A stretch of DNA of 64,000 nucleotides from Candidatus Saccharimonadales bacterium (GCA_035697325.1 DASSDB010000004.1:248001-312000); one strand, 5' to 3'. Positions 43,118-52,511 are shown, numbered from the stretch's first letter. Made by a program: numbers and translations. Notes: generated from the sequence alone by a model not told the origin.

Positions 43118-43636
43118 ATGAGTACTGAACGAAAAACAAGAGAAATTGAAGCATCCGTCGATCAGCTTGTCGCCGCGTTGGATATCGCCGGCGTTGATAA
43201 ACGAACTACTTTGGTGCTGGGCGGCAGTGCTTTGGCATTTGCCGGAATCCGTCCCGCTCATGATCTTGATATTATGGTGACCGGCCAAGCGTTTAGTGAA
43301 ATGGAAAAGACAAGCAAAACGCCTGGTGGCCTTATCGTGAGACGCAAACCCGAGGCAAAGCAGCGCCCGTTCCTAGACATCTACCCGTCCGCAGGCAAAC
43401 CCTTCATTCTCCCTACAGATATCACCTTTCCTCATAACGAGAACTTTCTTCCTACTCCCGAACTTGATCAAGTATTCGTTGAAACGATCCGAGACTTTGA
43501 TACAGTCGCCAATTATCATTATCTGCCGCCCCGCATGGTACTAGAGCATAAGCAAGGCATGGACAGGCTTCGTCATAAAGATCGGCGTGATGTCCGACTT
43601 ATCGGCGCATTCCTCTCTCGCCAACATCATCGCTAA
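43118..43636 (+). CDS. Nucleotidyltransferase-fold protein
   Basis: 172 residues. The N-terminal half has the minimal nucleotidyltransferase signature LVLGGSALAFAGIRPAHDLDIMVTGQAF (GGSA...DLD), seen in AbiEii/MNT-type enzymes. A basic helical tail follows (MVLEHKQGMDRLRHKDRRDVRLIGAFL). No HEPN or antitoxin partner is adjacent. It could be a stand-alone tRNA- or protein-modifying NTase; the role is not resolved. Confidence 0.7.
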   Translation: MSTERKTREIEASVDQLVAALDIAGVDKRTTLVLGGSALAFAGIRPAHDLDIMVTGQAFSEMEKTSKTPGGLIVRRKPEAKQRPFLDIYPSAGKPFILPTDITFPHNENFLPTPELDQVFVETIRDFDTVANYHYLPPRMVLEHKQGMDRLRHKDRRDVRLIGAFLSRQHHR

Positions 43637-44911
43637 TTATTCCGTGCGAAGTGCTTCAATCGGGTCAAGCTTTGCGGCTTTTCGCGATGGGAAGTATCCG
43701 GCAAGCACGGCCACAATCATCAGACTCACAATCAATATCGCGCTTGTTATTGGGCTAAATACGAGTAGCTTCGTTCCCGGCTCAAGATTCAAGGCGTTCG
43801 CAATGAGTGGATTGAGCAGGCTTGTTAGCAAGGCGAATAGTGTGCCGATGGCACCACCGAGAAAGCCAACCCAAGCAGCTTCATAGCGGAATAACCGACC
43901 GATATCACGGTGGCGAGCACCAAGCGCTTTCATAAGCCCGATTTGCTGGGTGCGCTCCAAAACACTAATATACTGTGTGTTGATAATTCCAAAGACAGAG
44001 GCCAGAATTGCAAGGAAGCCAAAGCCTGCTGCGCCCCATTGTGCCACATTGATAAACTGAAACAGCGCTTCTTGGATATCCTGTAAGCTCAGTACGCTGT
44101 AGCCTGCATCTTTTACAGCCTGTTTTACCTTGGTAAGATCAGCCGATTGCGATACACGTGCATCGACACCAAGATACGCATTACCCTGAGCCTCACTTGG
44201 TTTTTCAAATTCATAGACTTTCTTGCCATCTATTGGCGAAATGCGAAGCGTCGCCGAATACCGCAATACAGTACTTGTCTTTTTATCAACAGCTGCAATC
44301 GTATATGTTTGATCTTCCGACTCGGCTTTCATGCCCGGAAAGAGCTGCCGTTTTTCAAAATGAAGTATGAGCGTTTTGCCGATCGCATCATTTGCACTAT
44401 TGAATCCAAGTACACTTAAATAGGTCTCCGGAATGACAACTTTACCTTCAGGAATTTGATTATTTGGCAGCGAGCCGGCTGCGAGCGGCAATTCGCGACG
44501 ATCGGCTTTAGTACTAATGTCAGCTTCATACTTTTTTGCATCACCACCACGGGTCATGTATGCGACATTTACGTTATAGACAGGAGTTACCTCCTCAATG
44601 CCAGCGATAGATTTGATTTTATCGACATCTTTATCGCTCAAAACACCCTGGCTTGCCGACTCACTCGCAGCACCATATTCTTTTGGCGTCCTGCTCTCAC
44701 CATCATCGATTTTTGGGAAAACGCTAAGATTACGGGCATCACCATTATTTTTTATAAGAGTATCCGTATAGCTCTGTGTACCAGCGCCTGCGGCGAGCGC
44801 CACGGTCACTGTAAAAGCTCCGACACTGATGGCAAGACTCGTCAATAGCGTGCGCGCCTTTGCCTGGCGAAGACTTCGCCCGGCTCGCCTTACAATATCT
44901 CGTATTTTCAT
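43637..44911 (-). CDS. MacB-type ABC transporter permease
   Basis: 424 residues. An N-terminal helix (ARTLLTSLAISVGAFTVTVALAAGAG), a large outside MacB_PCD domain of about 230 residues and three C-terminal helices with ERTQQIGLMKALGARHRDIGRLFRYEA (FtsX-like fold). It pairs with the ATPase whose stop overlaps its start by 4 bases. Such systems act as mechanotransmission exporters of peptides or antibiotics, or in envelope stress. Confidence 0.93.
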   Translation of the reverse strand: MKIRDIVRRAGRSLRQAKARTLLTSLAISVGAFTVTVALAAGAGTQSYTDTLIKNNGDARNLSVFPKIDDGESRTPKEYGAASESASQGVLSDKDVDKIKSIAGIEEVTPVYNVNVAYMTRGGDAKKYEADISTKADRRELPLAAGSLPNNQIPEGKVVIPETYLSVLGFNSANDAIGKTLILHFEKRQLFPGMKAESEDQTYTIAAVDKKTSTVLRYSATLRISPIDGKKVYEFEKPSEAQGNAYLGVDARVSQSADLTKVKQAVKDAGYSVLSLQDIQEALFQFINVAQWGAAGFGFLAILASVFGIINTQYISVLERTQQIGLMKALGARHRDIGRLFRYEAAWVGFLGGAIGTLFALLTSLLNPLIANALNLEPGTKLLVFSPITSAILIVSLMIVAVLAGYFPSRKAAKLDPIEALRTE

Positions 44912-45594
44912 GCTTTTCCTTTCGTCTCAATGCTTTCAATTTTGCCATCTTTAATGTGAATTCTCATATCACATTTGCCCGCCAGTTCAGGATCATGCGT
45001 AACGATAATCAAAGTAATTCCCTTTGTCTTATTATAGTCAAAAAGAAGGTTTTCGATAACGGACCCCGTAATAGTATCCAGGTTTCCTGTCGGTTCGTCG
45101 GCAAATAATATCTGTGGATCATTGACGATCGCCCGAGCAATTGCAAGTCGCTGTTTTTGCCCACCAGACAGGTCGCGAGCCCGAGATTTTTTCTTATCGA
45201 GGAGTTCGACAGCCTCAAGTGCCGCATTGATCTTTTTAGCCCTTTCTCGATCGCTTACACCTGCAATCTCCAAAGGCAAACTAACGTTTTCCGCACACGT
45301 TTCATTGGCTTGAACAAAGAAACTCTGAAATACAAAACTCATTTGATGAGCGCGGAATGCATCGATTTGCTTAGTAGAAAGTTTTAAAATGTCCTGCCCA
45401 TTTACGATGACCTCGCCTTGCTCGGGCCGATCAAGCCCGCTCATTGCATGCATCAGTGTTGACTTTCCTGATCCGGACTTGCCCAGTATGGCGACACTCG
45501 CACCATCAGGAATCGTAAAGCTAACATTTTCAAGTGCGGTAAATGCGTTATGTTTTTTGCCGTACGTTTTTGTGATATGCCGAACCTCAATCAT
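44908..45594 (-). CDS. MacB/LolD-type ABC ATPase
   Basis: About 228 residues: Walker A ILGKSGSGKSTLMHAMSGLDRPEQGEV, FVFQSFFVQANETCAENVSLPLEIAG, signature RDLSGGQKQRLAIARAIV, Walker B ILFADEPTGNLD, HDPELA. Start ATG 45594 is preceded by GAGAG and overlaps the end of the PspC-domain gene by 8 bases. It is third in the padR-pspC-ATPase-permease operon. Confidence 0.94.
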   Translation of the reverse strand: MIEVRHITKTYGKKHNAFTALENVSFTIPDGASVAILGKSGSGKSTLMHAMSGLDRPEQGEVIVNGQDILKLSTKQIDAFRAHQMSFVFQSFFVQANETCAENVSLPLEIAGVSDRERAKKINAALEAVELLDKKKSRARDLSGGQKQRLAIARAIVNDPQILFADEPTGNLDTITGSVIENLLFDYNKTKGITLIIVTHDPELAGKCDMRIHIKDGKIESIETKGKA

Positions 45595-47200
45595 GGAATT
45601 TCTCTCTTTCAATCGTAATGTCTATACAGGCCGCGGCTATACTCTGTGACGGTGTTTGCTGGTCATTCAGTGTAAAATTCTTACTATTAATGCCTGCCAG
45701 CTCCAAGTGTGCTTTTCCTTCTACCGGACAAGAAGTAGGTGCATGCAACGTGAAATTGGCGATTGTTCCGAACTCCAGATTCGTTCCACTCTCAACCGTG
45801 ACATTAGCAGTGGACACGGCTATAGCCTCTAAGCTGGCATCGGCACCTTTCTTAGCTGTCAGTGTTAGCATATCTATAGCTCCAGCAGAAAGAACGATAT
45901 CCGCACCATCATTTGCGATAAGTGTCATTTGTGCTTGATTAGCACCTGAATAATCGACATTCGTCTGATTTTCGGCAGTCAGTTGATCGAGTGGTGGACC
46001 ATAGATTGTAATGAAGGGACCTTCGCACCAAAATACCTTACACGTGTTCTGGCTATGCTGAGTGTCAGTGAGTTTGAGCGTGGTTCCATCCAGACTGAGC
46101 TTCATCGTTTGCGGTGCTTGCATTCCCACTGTTTTCACGACAGCCTTGGGGGTATCTTTGGAAACGATATACCGCACATGGACAGTCGGCGCGTCAACCA
46201 CGAAACTCGTCATCTTCGCGCTTCCCTCTGGCATTGCGATTGATGTTTCGCGGGTAGACGCTTTAATTGCATTTTCATACCGCAGACTAGCATACTGCGC
46301 CAGGCCTATAGCCGTACCAAAGGAAGCAAGTCCGACCACAACGATAACCCCCATACTGATCAGAACTCGTTTTGTCGCGCGCATGGCAAATGCCGCATAG
46401 GCTCCTAATATGCAAAGAGTGGTAAAAAGCACGCCGCTCACAACTGCAAGAACAAAGGCCGCGATAAGAAAGCCTGAGCCTTCTCCCGTTCCGAGATGGT
46501 TACCATACCCACCGACAATAACAGCCGTAACGACAAAGATGGTCACTACTGCCGCACCAAGTGCACCAAGCACACTAAAAATACCAAGGACAGTCAGGAG
46601 CGTCCGCCGCGCCTGGCTATTATCTCCTCGCCTCACATGCTCTTCACTTTCATTCAGCTGGCGAATAGACGCAAGCGTAACAGGGACACCGGCCATCTGC
46701 AATTTATCAGCAGCACTTTTTGCCGCTGGCACAGCTATCCAAAGCACGATATACACAAGCAGCGCAGTACCAAATGAGGCAAACACAATGATAATAAAGA
46801 GTACTCGGACAAGCGCAGGGCTTATTTTAAAGAATGCCGCAACGCCACTCAGCACGCCGCCCACTACAGCATGGTCAATATCACGAAAGAGTTTTCGTGA
46901 GGCATCGGTCGTCATCTCCTCATCTTCGGGACCTACCGCTATGTCGCCGGTGCCCATGAAATCTCGTGGCTCGCCAAGCTGCTCTTCAAGCGCTTTAATA
47001 TCCTTCATAGCAATAACGCCACCGGGTTTTACTCCACGATCCGCCAAAATTTCAGTTATACGTACTTCGACATCGTCCAAAATATCCGCATCTTCGCTAT
47101 ATGCCTCAAGCGTTTTTAGGTACGCCTCTAGTTCCCGCTTGGCTTCGATCTCCGCCTCGTACGAGACTTTGGCGATGTGTATTCGTGTAATCTCTTTCAT
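45587..47200 (-). CDS. PspC-domain membrane protein with adhesin-like tail
   Basis: 537 residues. An N-terminal helical cytosolic part (about 1-95, KRELEAYLKTLEAYSEDADILDDVEVRITEIL) is followed by a PspC domain (KLFRDIDHAVVGGVLSGVAAFFKISPALVRVLFIIIVFASFGTALLVYIVLWIAVP). Further helices follow at about 205-310. A beta-rich outside tail (about 340-537) resembles the DUF2807/GIN domain. This layout is common beside PadR regulators and suggests envelope-stress sensing. Confidence 0.85.
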   Translation of the reverse strand: MKEITRIHIAKVSYEAEIEAKRELEAYLKTLEAYSEDADILDDVEVRITEILADRGVKPGGVIAMKDIKALEEQLGEPRDFMGTGDIAVGPEDEEMTTDASRKLFRDIDHAVVGGVLSGVAAFFKISPALVRVLFIIIVFASFGTALLVYIVLWIAVPAAKSAADKLQMAGVPVTLASIRQLNESEEHVRRGDNSQARRTLLTVLGIFSVLGALGAAVVTIFVVTAVIVGGYGNHLGTGEGSGFLIAAFVLAVVSGVLFTTLCILGAYAAFAMRATKRVLISMGVIVVVGLASFGTAIGLAQYASLRYENAIKASTRETSIAMPEGSAKMTSFVVDAPTVHVRYIVSKDTPKAVVKTVGMQAPQTMKLSLDGTTLKLTDTQHSQNTCKVFWCEGPFITIYGPPLDQLTAENQTNVDYSGANQAQMTLIANDGADIVLSAGAIDMLTLTAKKGADASLEAIAVSTANVTVESGTNLEFGTIANFTLHAPTSCPVEGKAHLELAGINSKNFTLNDQQTPSQSIAAACIDITIEREKFHD

Positions 47201-47209
47201 AGTTCTTCC

Positions 47210-47554
47210 TTATAACTTCTTCAGTGTCGCATTAAGCGTTGCAATTTTTTTTGTCACATGTGCCATTACTTCACTGCCATAGGGTGTGATCTTGTAATAC
47301 TTCCGCGGCGGTCCCTGCTCAGACTCTTGCCATTCATGCATGAGCAATCCGTCTTTTTGCAAACGGCTGAGAAGCGGATAAATCGTCCCTTCGACAATGA
47401 CCAGCTCTGCGCTGCTTAAGCGCTTTATGATGTCGCTGGTGTACATGGATTTTCCATCGCACACTTTCAAAACACAGTAGGCAAGAAACCCTTTTTTTAG
47501 CTGCACCGCAAGCTGTTCGGCATACGCTTCGCTCTGGTTTATATTGTTTGACAT
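47210..47554 (-). CDS. PadR-family transcriptional repressor
   Basis: 114-residue winged-helix protein: FLAYCVLKVCDGKSMYTSDIIKRLSSAELVIVEGTIYPLLSRLQKDGLLMHEWQESEQGPPRKYYKITPYG is the PadR signature. It heads the operon with the PspC-domain protein and the ABC exporter and probably represses it until an envelope signal or toxic compound is bound. An inverted repeat overlaps its start codon. Confidence 0.94.
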   Translation of the reverse strand: MSNNINQSEAYAEQLAVQLKKGFLAYCVLKVCDGKSMYTSDIIKRLSSAELVIVEGTIYPLLSRLQKDGLLMHEWQESEQGPPRKYYKITPYGSEVMAHVTKKIATLNATLKKL

Positions 47555-47563
47555 AGTTCTATG
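47552..47563 (-). promoter_or_regulatory. Candidate PadR operator at its own start codon
   Basis: CATAGTTCTATG is a perfect inverted repeat of CATAG that includes the padR start codon. A TTGACA and TATAAC lie upstream with a short spacer, so a bound repressor would sit at or just past the transcription start. Confidence 0.45.
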
Positions 47564-47593
47564 TTATACAAGGTACTGTTTTTTGTCAACAAA

Positions 47594-47621
47594 AATAGCG
47601 CCTGGTATTTCAGGCGCTATT
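47594..47621 (-). terminator. Terminator after the FMN reductase gene
   Basis: An 11-bp perfect stem (AATAGCGCCTG with CAGGCGCTATT) with a 6-base loop is followed on the minus strand by TTTTTGTT. Confidence 0.88.
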
Positions 47622-47638
47622 TGAAATCGTAAAGTTAA

Positions 47639-48175
47639 CTATTTTTCAATCCAGGCAGCAAAAGCGGTCATGTATTCTTTAAAGTTTTTCTCCCAACGCT
47701 CACTTACTTTCCCTTCTTCATCAAACGCTTCGTAGGCATTCGCTACGTACACCTCGGGCTGTCCGAGCACTCGGGCATTCTGAAAAAGCATGATGCGGCG
47801 TAAATCGGCCTGTGCGAGTGCGGTTCCTACCGGCCCCATCGATGACCCTACTATGCCGACCGGCTTACCAGCGAAAGATGATTGCCCGTAAGGTCGAGAA
47901 ATCCAGTCGATTGCGTTCTTTAAGACACCCGGAACACTTCGGTTGTACTCCGGCGTTGCAAAAAGTACTCCGTCTACGGATTCAACGATACCCTTAAGCG
48001 TGCGCACTTCATCTGGTATGCCTGCATTCTCAATATCTTCACTATATAGCGGAAGGCGAATGTCAATATACTCAAACTCCATCCCTTCCGGAGCTACTTT
48101 TTCTAAGCTATGTGCAAGTACCTTATTGCTCGATTTTTCACGCAAACTGCCAACAAAAACAGCTACTTTAGTCAT
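47639..48175 (-). CDS. NAD(P)H-dependent FMN reductase
   Basis: 178-residue flavodoxin-fold enzyme: VAVFVGSLREKSSNKVLAHSLE (FMN phosphate loop), GVLFATPEYNRSVPGVLKNAIDWISRPYG and VGIVGSSMGPVGTALAQADLR. It belongs to the azobenzene/quinone/chromate reductase group. SD AAGGAG precedes the ATG. A 19-base palindrome covers the promoter, so an inducible detoxification gene is likely. Confidence 0.92.
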   Translation of the reverse strand: MTKVAVFVGSLREKSSNKVLAHSLEKVAPEGMEFEYIDIRLPLYSEDIENAGIPDEVRTLKGIVESVDGVLFATPEYNRSVPGVLKNAIDWISRPYGQSSFAGKPVGIVGSSMGPVGTALAQADLRRIMLFQNARVLGQPEVYVANAYEAFDEEGKVSERWEKNFKEYMTAFAAWIEK

Positions 48176-48191
48176 ATGTCCTCTCCTTATT

Positions 48192-48210
48192 TACTATACT
48201 TAGTATAGTA
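48192..48210 (-). promoter_or_regulatory. Palindromic operator over the FMN reductase promoter
   Basis: TACTATACTTAGTATAGTA is a perfect 9+1+9 palindrome. It contains TATACT, the likely -10, on the minus strand; TTGCAA at about 48234-48229 could be the -35. TACT...AGTA half-sites are typical of HxlR/MarR-type redox repressors. No such regulator lies next door. Confidence 0.6.
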
Positions 48211-48265
48211 CTATATCCTATACTTTTGCAAGTAGGTAGAGTATGCTTATTTGTCGAACCTAAAA

Positions 48266-49807
48266 TTACTCTCCGGGTTGCTTTCTCGTCTGATTCGTTT
48301 CGGGAGTCTCAAACGTTACCTCCGGATACAAAGCCCGGGTCGTCTCATCAACTTCTGAACGTAATTGCGGAAATGGAACACCTTCGCGTGCCGTGACACC
48401 TTCAAAAATCCAGAAAAGGCGTTCGCTATAGCTAAACCCGCAGGCAGGAGGCATGCCATACTCCAACATTTCTACAAAGTCGATATCGAGCATCATTGCC
48501 TCTTCGTCTCCCGCCTCGCGCATAGCCTGTTGTTCCATGAAACGATTGAGCTGATCGATAGGATCATTTAACTCACTAAAGTTATTACCCAGCTCGGAAC
48601 CGGCAATAACAGGCTGAAACCGTTGTGTCGTACGCGGGTCGTCAATATTTGTTTTGGCAAGAGGACTAATGAACAGAGGTGTATTGATAAGCCAGATCGG
48701 TCCAGCAACGTCTTTACGAATATTTTTCCATAGTTTATCAATACCACGTGCTTTATTGTCGGCTTTTTCTACTTCGAGATTATTGCCCTTGAGTGCTTTT
48801 TGTACATCTTCAAGGGTACATTCATAAATATCTAAGCCATAGCGTTTTTTAATCGTTTCAGCATAATCCCAGTGTTCCCACTTTTTATCAAGATCGATAT
48901 CAAAACTTCCTAATTGAAACTGTAATGTTCCAAATGTTGTTTTCAAGACGTGTTTCATCAGATCTTCCATGAAACTAATCCCCTGCTTCCAGTCGGCGTA
49001 GGCCCAGTAGAATTCCATAGCCACATGCTCAGGCAAATGCTCATCGCTATAATTTTCGTTTCTAAAACGTGGCCCAATATCATAGACCTTCTCGAACCCG
49101 GCTCCGAGCAGTCGCTTTAGTGGAAGCTCATGACTAATTCTCAGGTAGAAGTCCTGATCCAGTGCATCCATATGGGTAACAAAAGGATTAGCATCTGCAC
49201 CCCCTGTTGTATGCTCTAGTACCGGAACATTCACCTCAATAAAGCCGTGTTGGTTCAGGTAATCACGAGTAGCTTGCCAGAATTTGCTTCTACGAACAAA
49301 CCGTTCACGAACAGAGTCGTTGACACTCATATCAAGGTAACGCCGACGCAAACGCTCCTCTTTATTTGTCAGCTCAGTTGGTGTTGGCCGAAGACTCTTT
49401 GTGAGAAGACGCAAACTTCGTACGGCAATAGAAATCTCGCCCGTTTTTGTTTTTATAACCTCGCCGGTTGCCTCAATAAAGTCACCCGTATCCAGGAGCG
49501 ATAATTCACTCATACCGAGAATACTCTGAGCAGCCTGAAGCTCAGACACATCACCCTGTCGAAGAAATAGCTGAATCTGACCCTTACCATCTTTCACCAC
49601 AATAAAAGCCAGCTTTCCAAACTTTCGTATACCCACAATACGGCCGGCCACAGTGGCTTGCCTGCCCTCCATTGTTTCAAACTCATTAATAACTTCGGCG
49701 CTATAATGAGTCCTGTGACTTTCTGCCGGATACGCATTGACGCCCAATTCTTTCAACGTTTCTAGTTTTCGCAGCCGCTCATTGCGGTAATCTTGTAGTG
49801 TTGCCAT
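48266..49807 (-). CDS. lysS: Lysyl-tRNA synthetase, class II
   Basis: About 513 residues. The OB-fold anticodon domain (VAGRIVGIRKFGKLAFIVVKDGKGQIQLFLR) is followed by the class II core: motif 2 YDIGPRFRNENYSDEHLPEHVAMEFYWAYAD, and motif 3 YGMPPACGFSYSERLFWIF where the usual GxGxGxDR is changed. The C-terminal region thus lacks the standard GIDR motif 3, yet keeps FSYSERL, the variant seen in some CPR-type LysRS. ATG 49807 follows TATACT by 9 bases. Confidence 0.92.
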   Translation of the reverse strand: MATLQDYRNERLRKLETLKELGVNAYPAESHRTHYSAEVINEFETMEGRQATVAGRIVGIRKFGKLAFIVVKDGKGQIQLFLRQGDVSELQAAQSILGMSELSLLDTGDFIEATGEVIKTKTGEISIAVRSLRLLTKSLRPTPTELTNKEERLRRRYLDMSVNDSVRERFVRRSKFWQATRDYLNQHGFIEVNVPVLEHTTGGADANPFVTHMDALDQDFYLRISHELPLKRLLGAGFEKVYDIGPRFRNENYSDEHLPEHVAMEFYWAYADWKQGISFMEDLMKHVLKTTFGTLQFQLGSFDIDLDKKWEHWDYAETIKKRYGLDIYECTLEDVQKALKGNNLEVEKADNKARGIDKLWKNIRKDVAGPIWLINTPLFISPLAKTNIDDPRTTQRFQPVIAGSELGNNFSELNDPIDQLNRFMEQQAMREAGDEEAMMLDIDFVEMLEYGMPPACGFSYSERLFWIFEGVTAREGVPFPQLRSEVDETTRALYPEVTFETPETNQTRKQPGE

Positions 49808-49920
49808 ATCTGTTATAGTATACCCCAGACTCACCAAAAAGTCTTTTTATACAAAGTATATTGCTTTTTTATAATACTTGTGGTTTAATGTAGATATTAG
49901 TTAACAAAAAATAAAGAATC

Positions 49921-50631
49921 GTGAAACTTAAAGAATTTAGTACGCGCCTCAATCACCTCCCTCGCCCCCACAAAACCAATGGGGAAAAGCATACTATTGA
50001 ACTTCGAACCGCCAATGAAACAGAAGTACGACTTGCGGAGCCGAGCACTAAAAAAGTTGGTGGCGCGGCACTCGTAGAATATGTTGACAAAACAGCTATA
50101 CCACCTTCGAAGGAAACGCAAAAAGATTTCGGTCATCTCTTTCCTACAACATACATCATGGAAAAATATCCCGAAGGCCAAGTCACGCTTGAGGGCGCCC
50201 AGCGGCTTATCGATCAACTCGATCCAGAAAACCCTTATCATGACTTCGCCGTTGGCGAACTAGCCCTTTATCAATTAGCACAAGGTGACGTCAAATACGC
50301 TTATGACTCCCTTGAGCTCTTAGGAGACAGCTCGCTGGCCGTTCATGTGCTGAGCCACATTGTCATGTATGAGGATGATCACAAAGATAATACCCTTGAT
50401 TTTGCCACGATCTCTGAAGAACTTCACGAAATGGCTATCGAAGCCTACGATCAAGACAATACCACCCTCACAGCTCGAGCCCTGGTTGAAGCATCTGAAG
50501 CTCTTGAAGAAGACTCTGAGCTGCGTGTTTACGCGAAAGTAGCTCTATTAGAACATCCCGAGATATCTCAACGACCCGCCCATTCCGGTCCCGTGATGGA
50601 CCCTGATGAACACCTATTGCCTACTGAATAG
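49921..50631 (+). CDS. Hypothetical acidic helical protein
   Basis: 236 residues from GTG 49921. The N-terminal 70 residues are basic/polar. The rest is acidic and helical (LEGAQRLIDQLDPENPYHDFAVGELALYQLAQGDVKYAYDSLELLGDSSLAVHVLSHIVMYEDD), with a TPR-like rhythm. No family is recognised and no membrane segment is seen. Its end overlaps the convergent greA gene by 11 bases. Confidence 0.6.
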   Translation: MKLKEFSTRLNHLPRPHKTNGEKHTIELRTANETEVRLAEPSTKKVGGAALVEYVDKTAIPPSKETQKDFGHLFPTTYIMEKYPEGQVTLEGAQRLIDQLDPENPYHDFAVGELALYQLAQGDVKYAYDSLELLGDSSLAVHVLSHIVMYEDDHKDNTLDFATISEELHEMAIEAYDQDNTTLTARALVEASEALEEDSELRVYAKVALLEHPEISQRPAHSGPVMDPDEHLLPTE

Positions 50632-51076
50632 AGACGATTTCGTACTCTACTTCGCCTTTTGGCGTGCTGATAGCGGCTTTATCGCCAACTTTTTTGCCCA
50701 TAAGTGCAAGGCCGATTGGAGATTCGTTACTGATTTTGCCTTCAAGCGGGTCGGCCTCAACAGGGCCAACTACTGTGTAATGCACGGTTTTCTTACCGGT
50801 GCGAAGTTCAACTTTGCTTCCAAGGGAAACTTTAGTCTTGCTACCACCCTTAATAAGTTCGGCGTTAAGGAGAATGTCCTCGATTTCGGCGATTCGGCTT
50901 TCAACAAGTCCTTGTTCTTCACGCGCAGAATCGTATTCGGCATTTTCGCTTAAATCACCAAAATCACGAGCTTCTGCAATTTTATCAGCAATAGCGCCAC
51001 GACGACTCTTTAGCTCTTCGAGTTCTATCTCAAGTTCTTTCTTGCCTTCATCAGTGATCTGGTATAGCTTTTTCAT
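50621..51076 (-). CDS. greA: Transcription elongation factor GreA
   Basis: 151 residues: the N-terminal coiled-coil (MKKLYQITDEGKKELEIELEELKSRRGAIADKIAEARDFGDLSENAEYDSAREEQGLVESRIAEIEDIL) carries the catalytic tip acids. The C-terminal FKBP-like domain ends with SPIGLALMGKKVGDKAAISTPKGEVEYEI. It rescues backtracked RNA polymerase. AAAAGGA precedes the ATG. Confidence 0.97.
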   Translation of the reverse strand: MKKLYQITDEGKKELEIELEELKSRRGAIADKIAEARDFGDLSENAEYDSAREEQGLVESRIAEIEDILLNAELIKGGSKTKVSLGSKVELRTGKKTVHYTVVGPVEADPLEGKISNESPIGLALMGKKVGDKAAISTPKGEVEYEIVSIQ

Positions 51077-51166
51077 TAAATTATTCCTTTTCTTTTCTAA
51101 GTATAGCGCATTAAGGATATGAGTATACGCTACATATAGTGTAGGCTCCCAATTGTTCCCCTACAA

Positions 51167-52408
51167 TCAACTAAGTTTACCAAGCAGTTCTTCGCGTGTC
51201 AACAGCGATGTCACCCCTGTTTTTCGCTCTGTACATTCGTACTGAGATGTCTCTAGAAGACGATCGCTCACTGTTACACGATGGGGTATACCCATTAGCT
51301 CACTATCAGCAAATTTTGCCCCGGGGCGTTCATCACGATCATCATACATGACTTCGATGCCTTTGGCTGTGAGCTCATCGTATAGCTGGTCTGCGTGGCT
51401 AATCGCCTCTTCACCGCCTATGCGAACAAGATACACCTTTGCTGGAGCGACACTCTCAGGCCATACGATTCCCTTTTCATCGGCAAATTTTTCAACGATG
51501 ACGCCCATGACACGAGTGATTCCAATGCCGTACGACGCTAAATAAAAGGGATGTTCTTTGCCATCGCTTCCAGTAAACATAACGTTCATTTGCTCGGACT
51601 TTTCAGTGCCAAAGTTGAAGATATTTCCTACCTCGGCACTCTTTACCCGCTCAAGTTCACTCTTTTCAATGCCTAGTTCTTTCACGGCATCGTCGAGCAC
51701 TTCCTCGTTTACAGCGATATTCTTTTCGCGGTGAACATAAAGGATATCTTCGCCGGCATCGCATATGGTTTGAAATTCGTGACTGAACTTAGTAAAGGCA
51801 CCACCACTCGCAAAAGTCACATACGTATCGTCACCAAGCCCCAGGCGGTCGTACACGCGCATATAGGCACCCTTTATCTTCTCGTAGTATATATCGAGGT
51901 CTTCGGCTGTCTCATGAAGTGAGTACATATCTTTCATGACGAATTCGCGCCCCCGCATGATACCACTTTTTGCCCTTAGCTCGTTGCGTAGCTTGGTTTG
52001 GAACTGATACACGCTCACTGGAAGGTCTTTATAACTCTGCACGAATGAGCGCATCATCTCCATAATCGCTTCTTCGTGTGACCATGCAAGCCCCAGCTCC
52101 GTTTCGTCCTTCAGTTTAGTTTTAAACCATACATCCACCACCTCATCATCCCACCGTGTCGTCGTTTCCCATACTTCTTTGGGCTGAAGATTGGTCATAA
52201 TAAGCTCTTGGCCACTTTCGGCATTCATTTCCTCGCGGACGATTTTTTTGATGTTTTCGAGTACCTTAAAACCAAGCGGTGTATATGCGTACACACCGGC
52301 CATTACTTTGTACACGAAACCGGCACGAATGAGCAGCTGAGCATTTTTAGCTACTTCATCGGCAGGAATAGTCTTGCTTGTTTTAGTAAAATTTTGAGAA
52401 AGTCTCAT
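51167..52408 (-). CDS. proS: Prolyl-tRNA synthetase
   Basis: 413 residues: MRLSQNFTKTSKTIPADEVAKNAQLLIRAGFVYKVMAGVYAYTPLGFKVLENI, motif 2 FQTKLRNELRAKSGIMRGREFVMKDMYSLH, motif 3 ASYGIGITRVMGVIVE, and an anticodon-binding domain. It lacks the editing insertion of long bacterial ProRS, so Ala-tRNAPro clearance must be done elsewhere. AAGGAG precedes the ATG. Confidence 0.96.
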   Translation of the reverse strand: MRLSQNFTKTSKTIPADEVAKNAQLLIRAGFVYKVMAGVYAYTPLGFKVLENIKKIVREEMNAESGQELIMTNLQPKEVWETTTRWDDEVVDVWFKTKLKDETELGLAWSHEEAIMEMMRSFVQSYKDLPVSVYQFQTKLRNELRAKSGIMRGREFVMKDMYSLHETAEDLDIYYEKIKGAYMRVYDRLGLGDDTYVTFASGGAFTKFSHEFQTICDAGEDILYVHREKNIAVNEEVLDDAVKELGIEKSELERVKSAEVGNIFNFGTEKSEQMNVMFTGSDGKEHPFYLASYGIGITRVMGVIVEKFADEKGIVWPESVAPAKVYLVRIGGEEAISHADQLYDELTAKGIEVMYDDRDERPGAKFADSELMGIPHRVTVSDRLLETSQYECTERKTGVTSLLTREELLGKLS

Positions 52409-52511
52409 GTGAGTTAGCTCCTTAAATAACAGATAATTTCAATAAAAGCTCAGAATAACTACCGGCAAGCCGGCATGCGAGGAGCGAAAGTGGGAACGAT
52501 TACGGTCGTCA

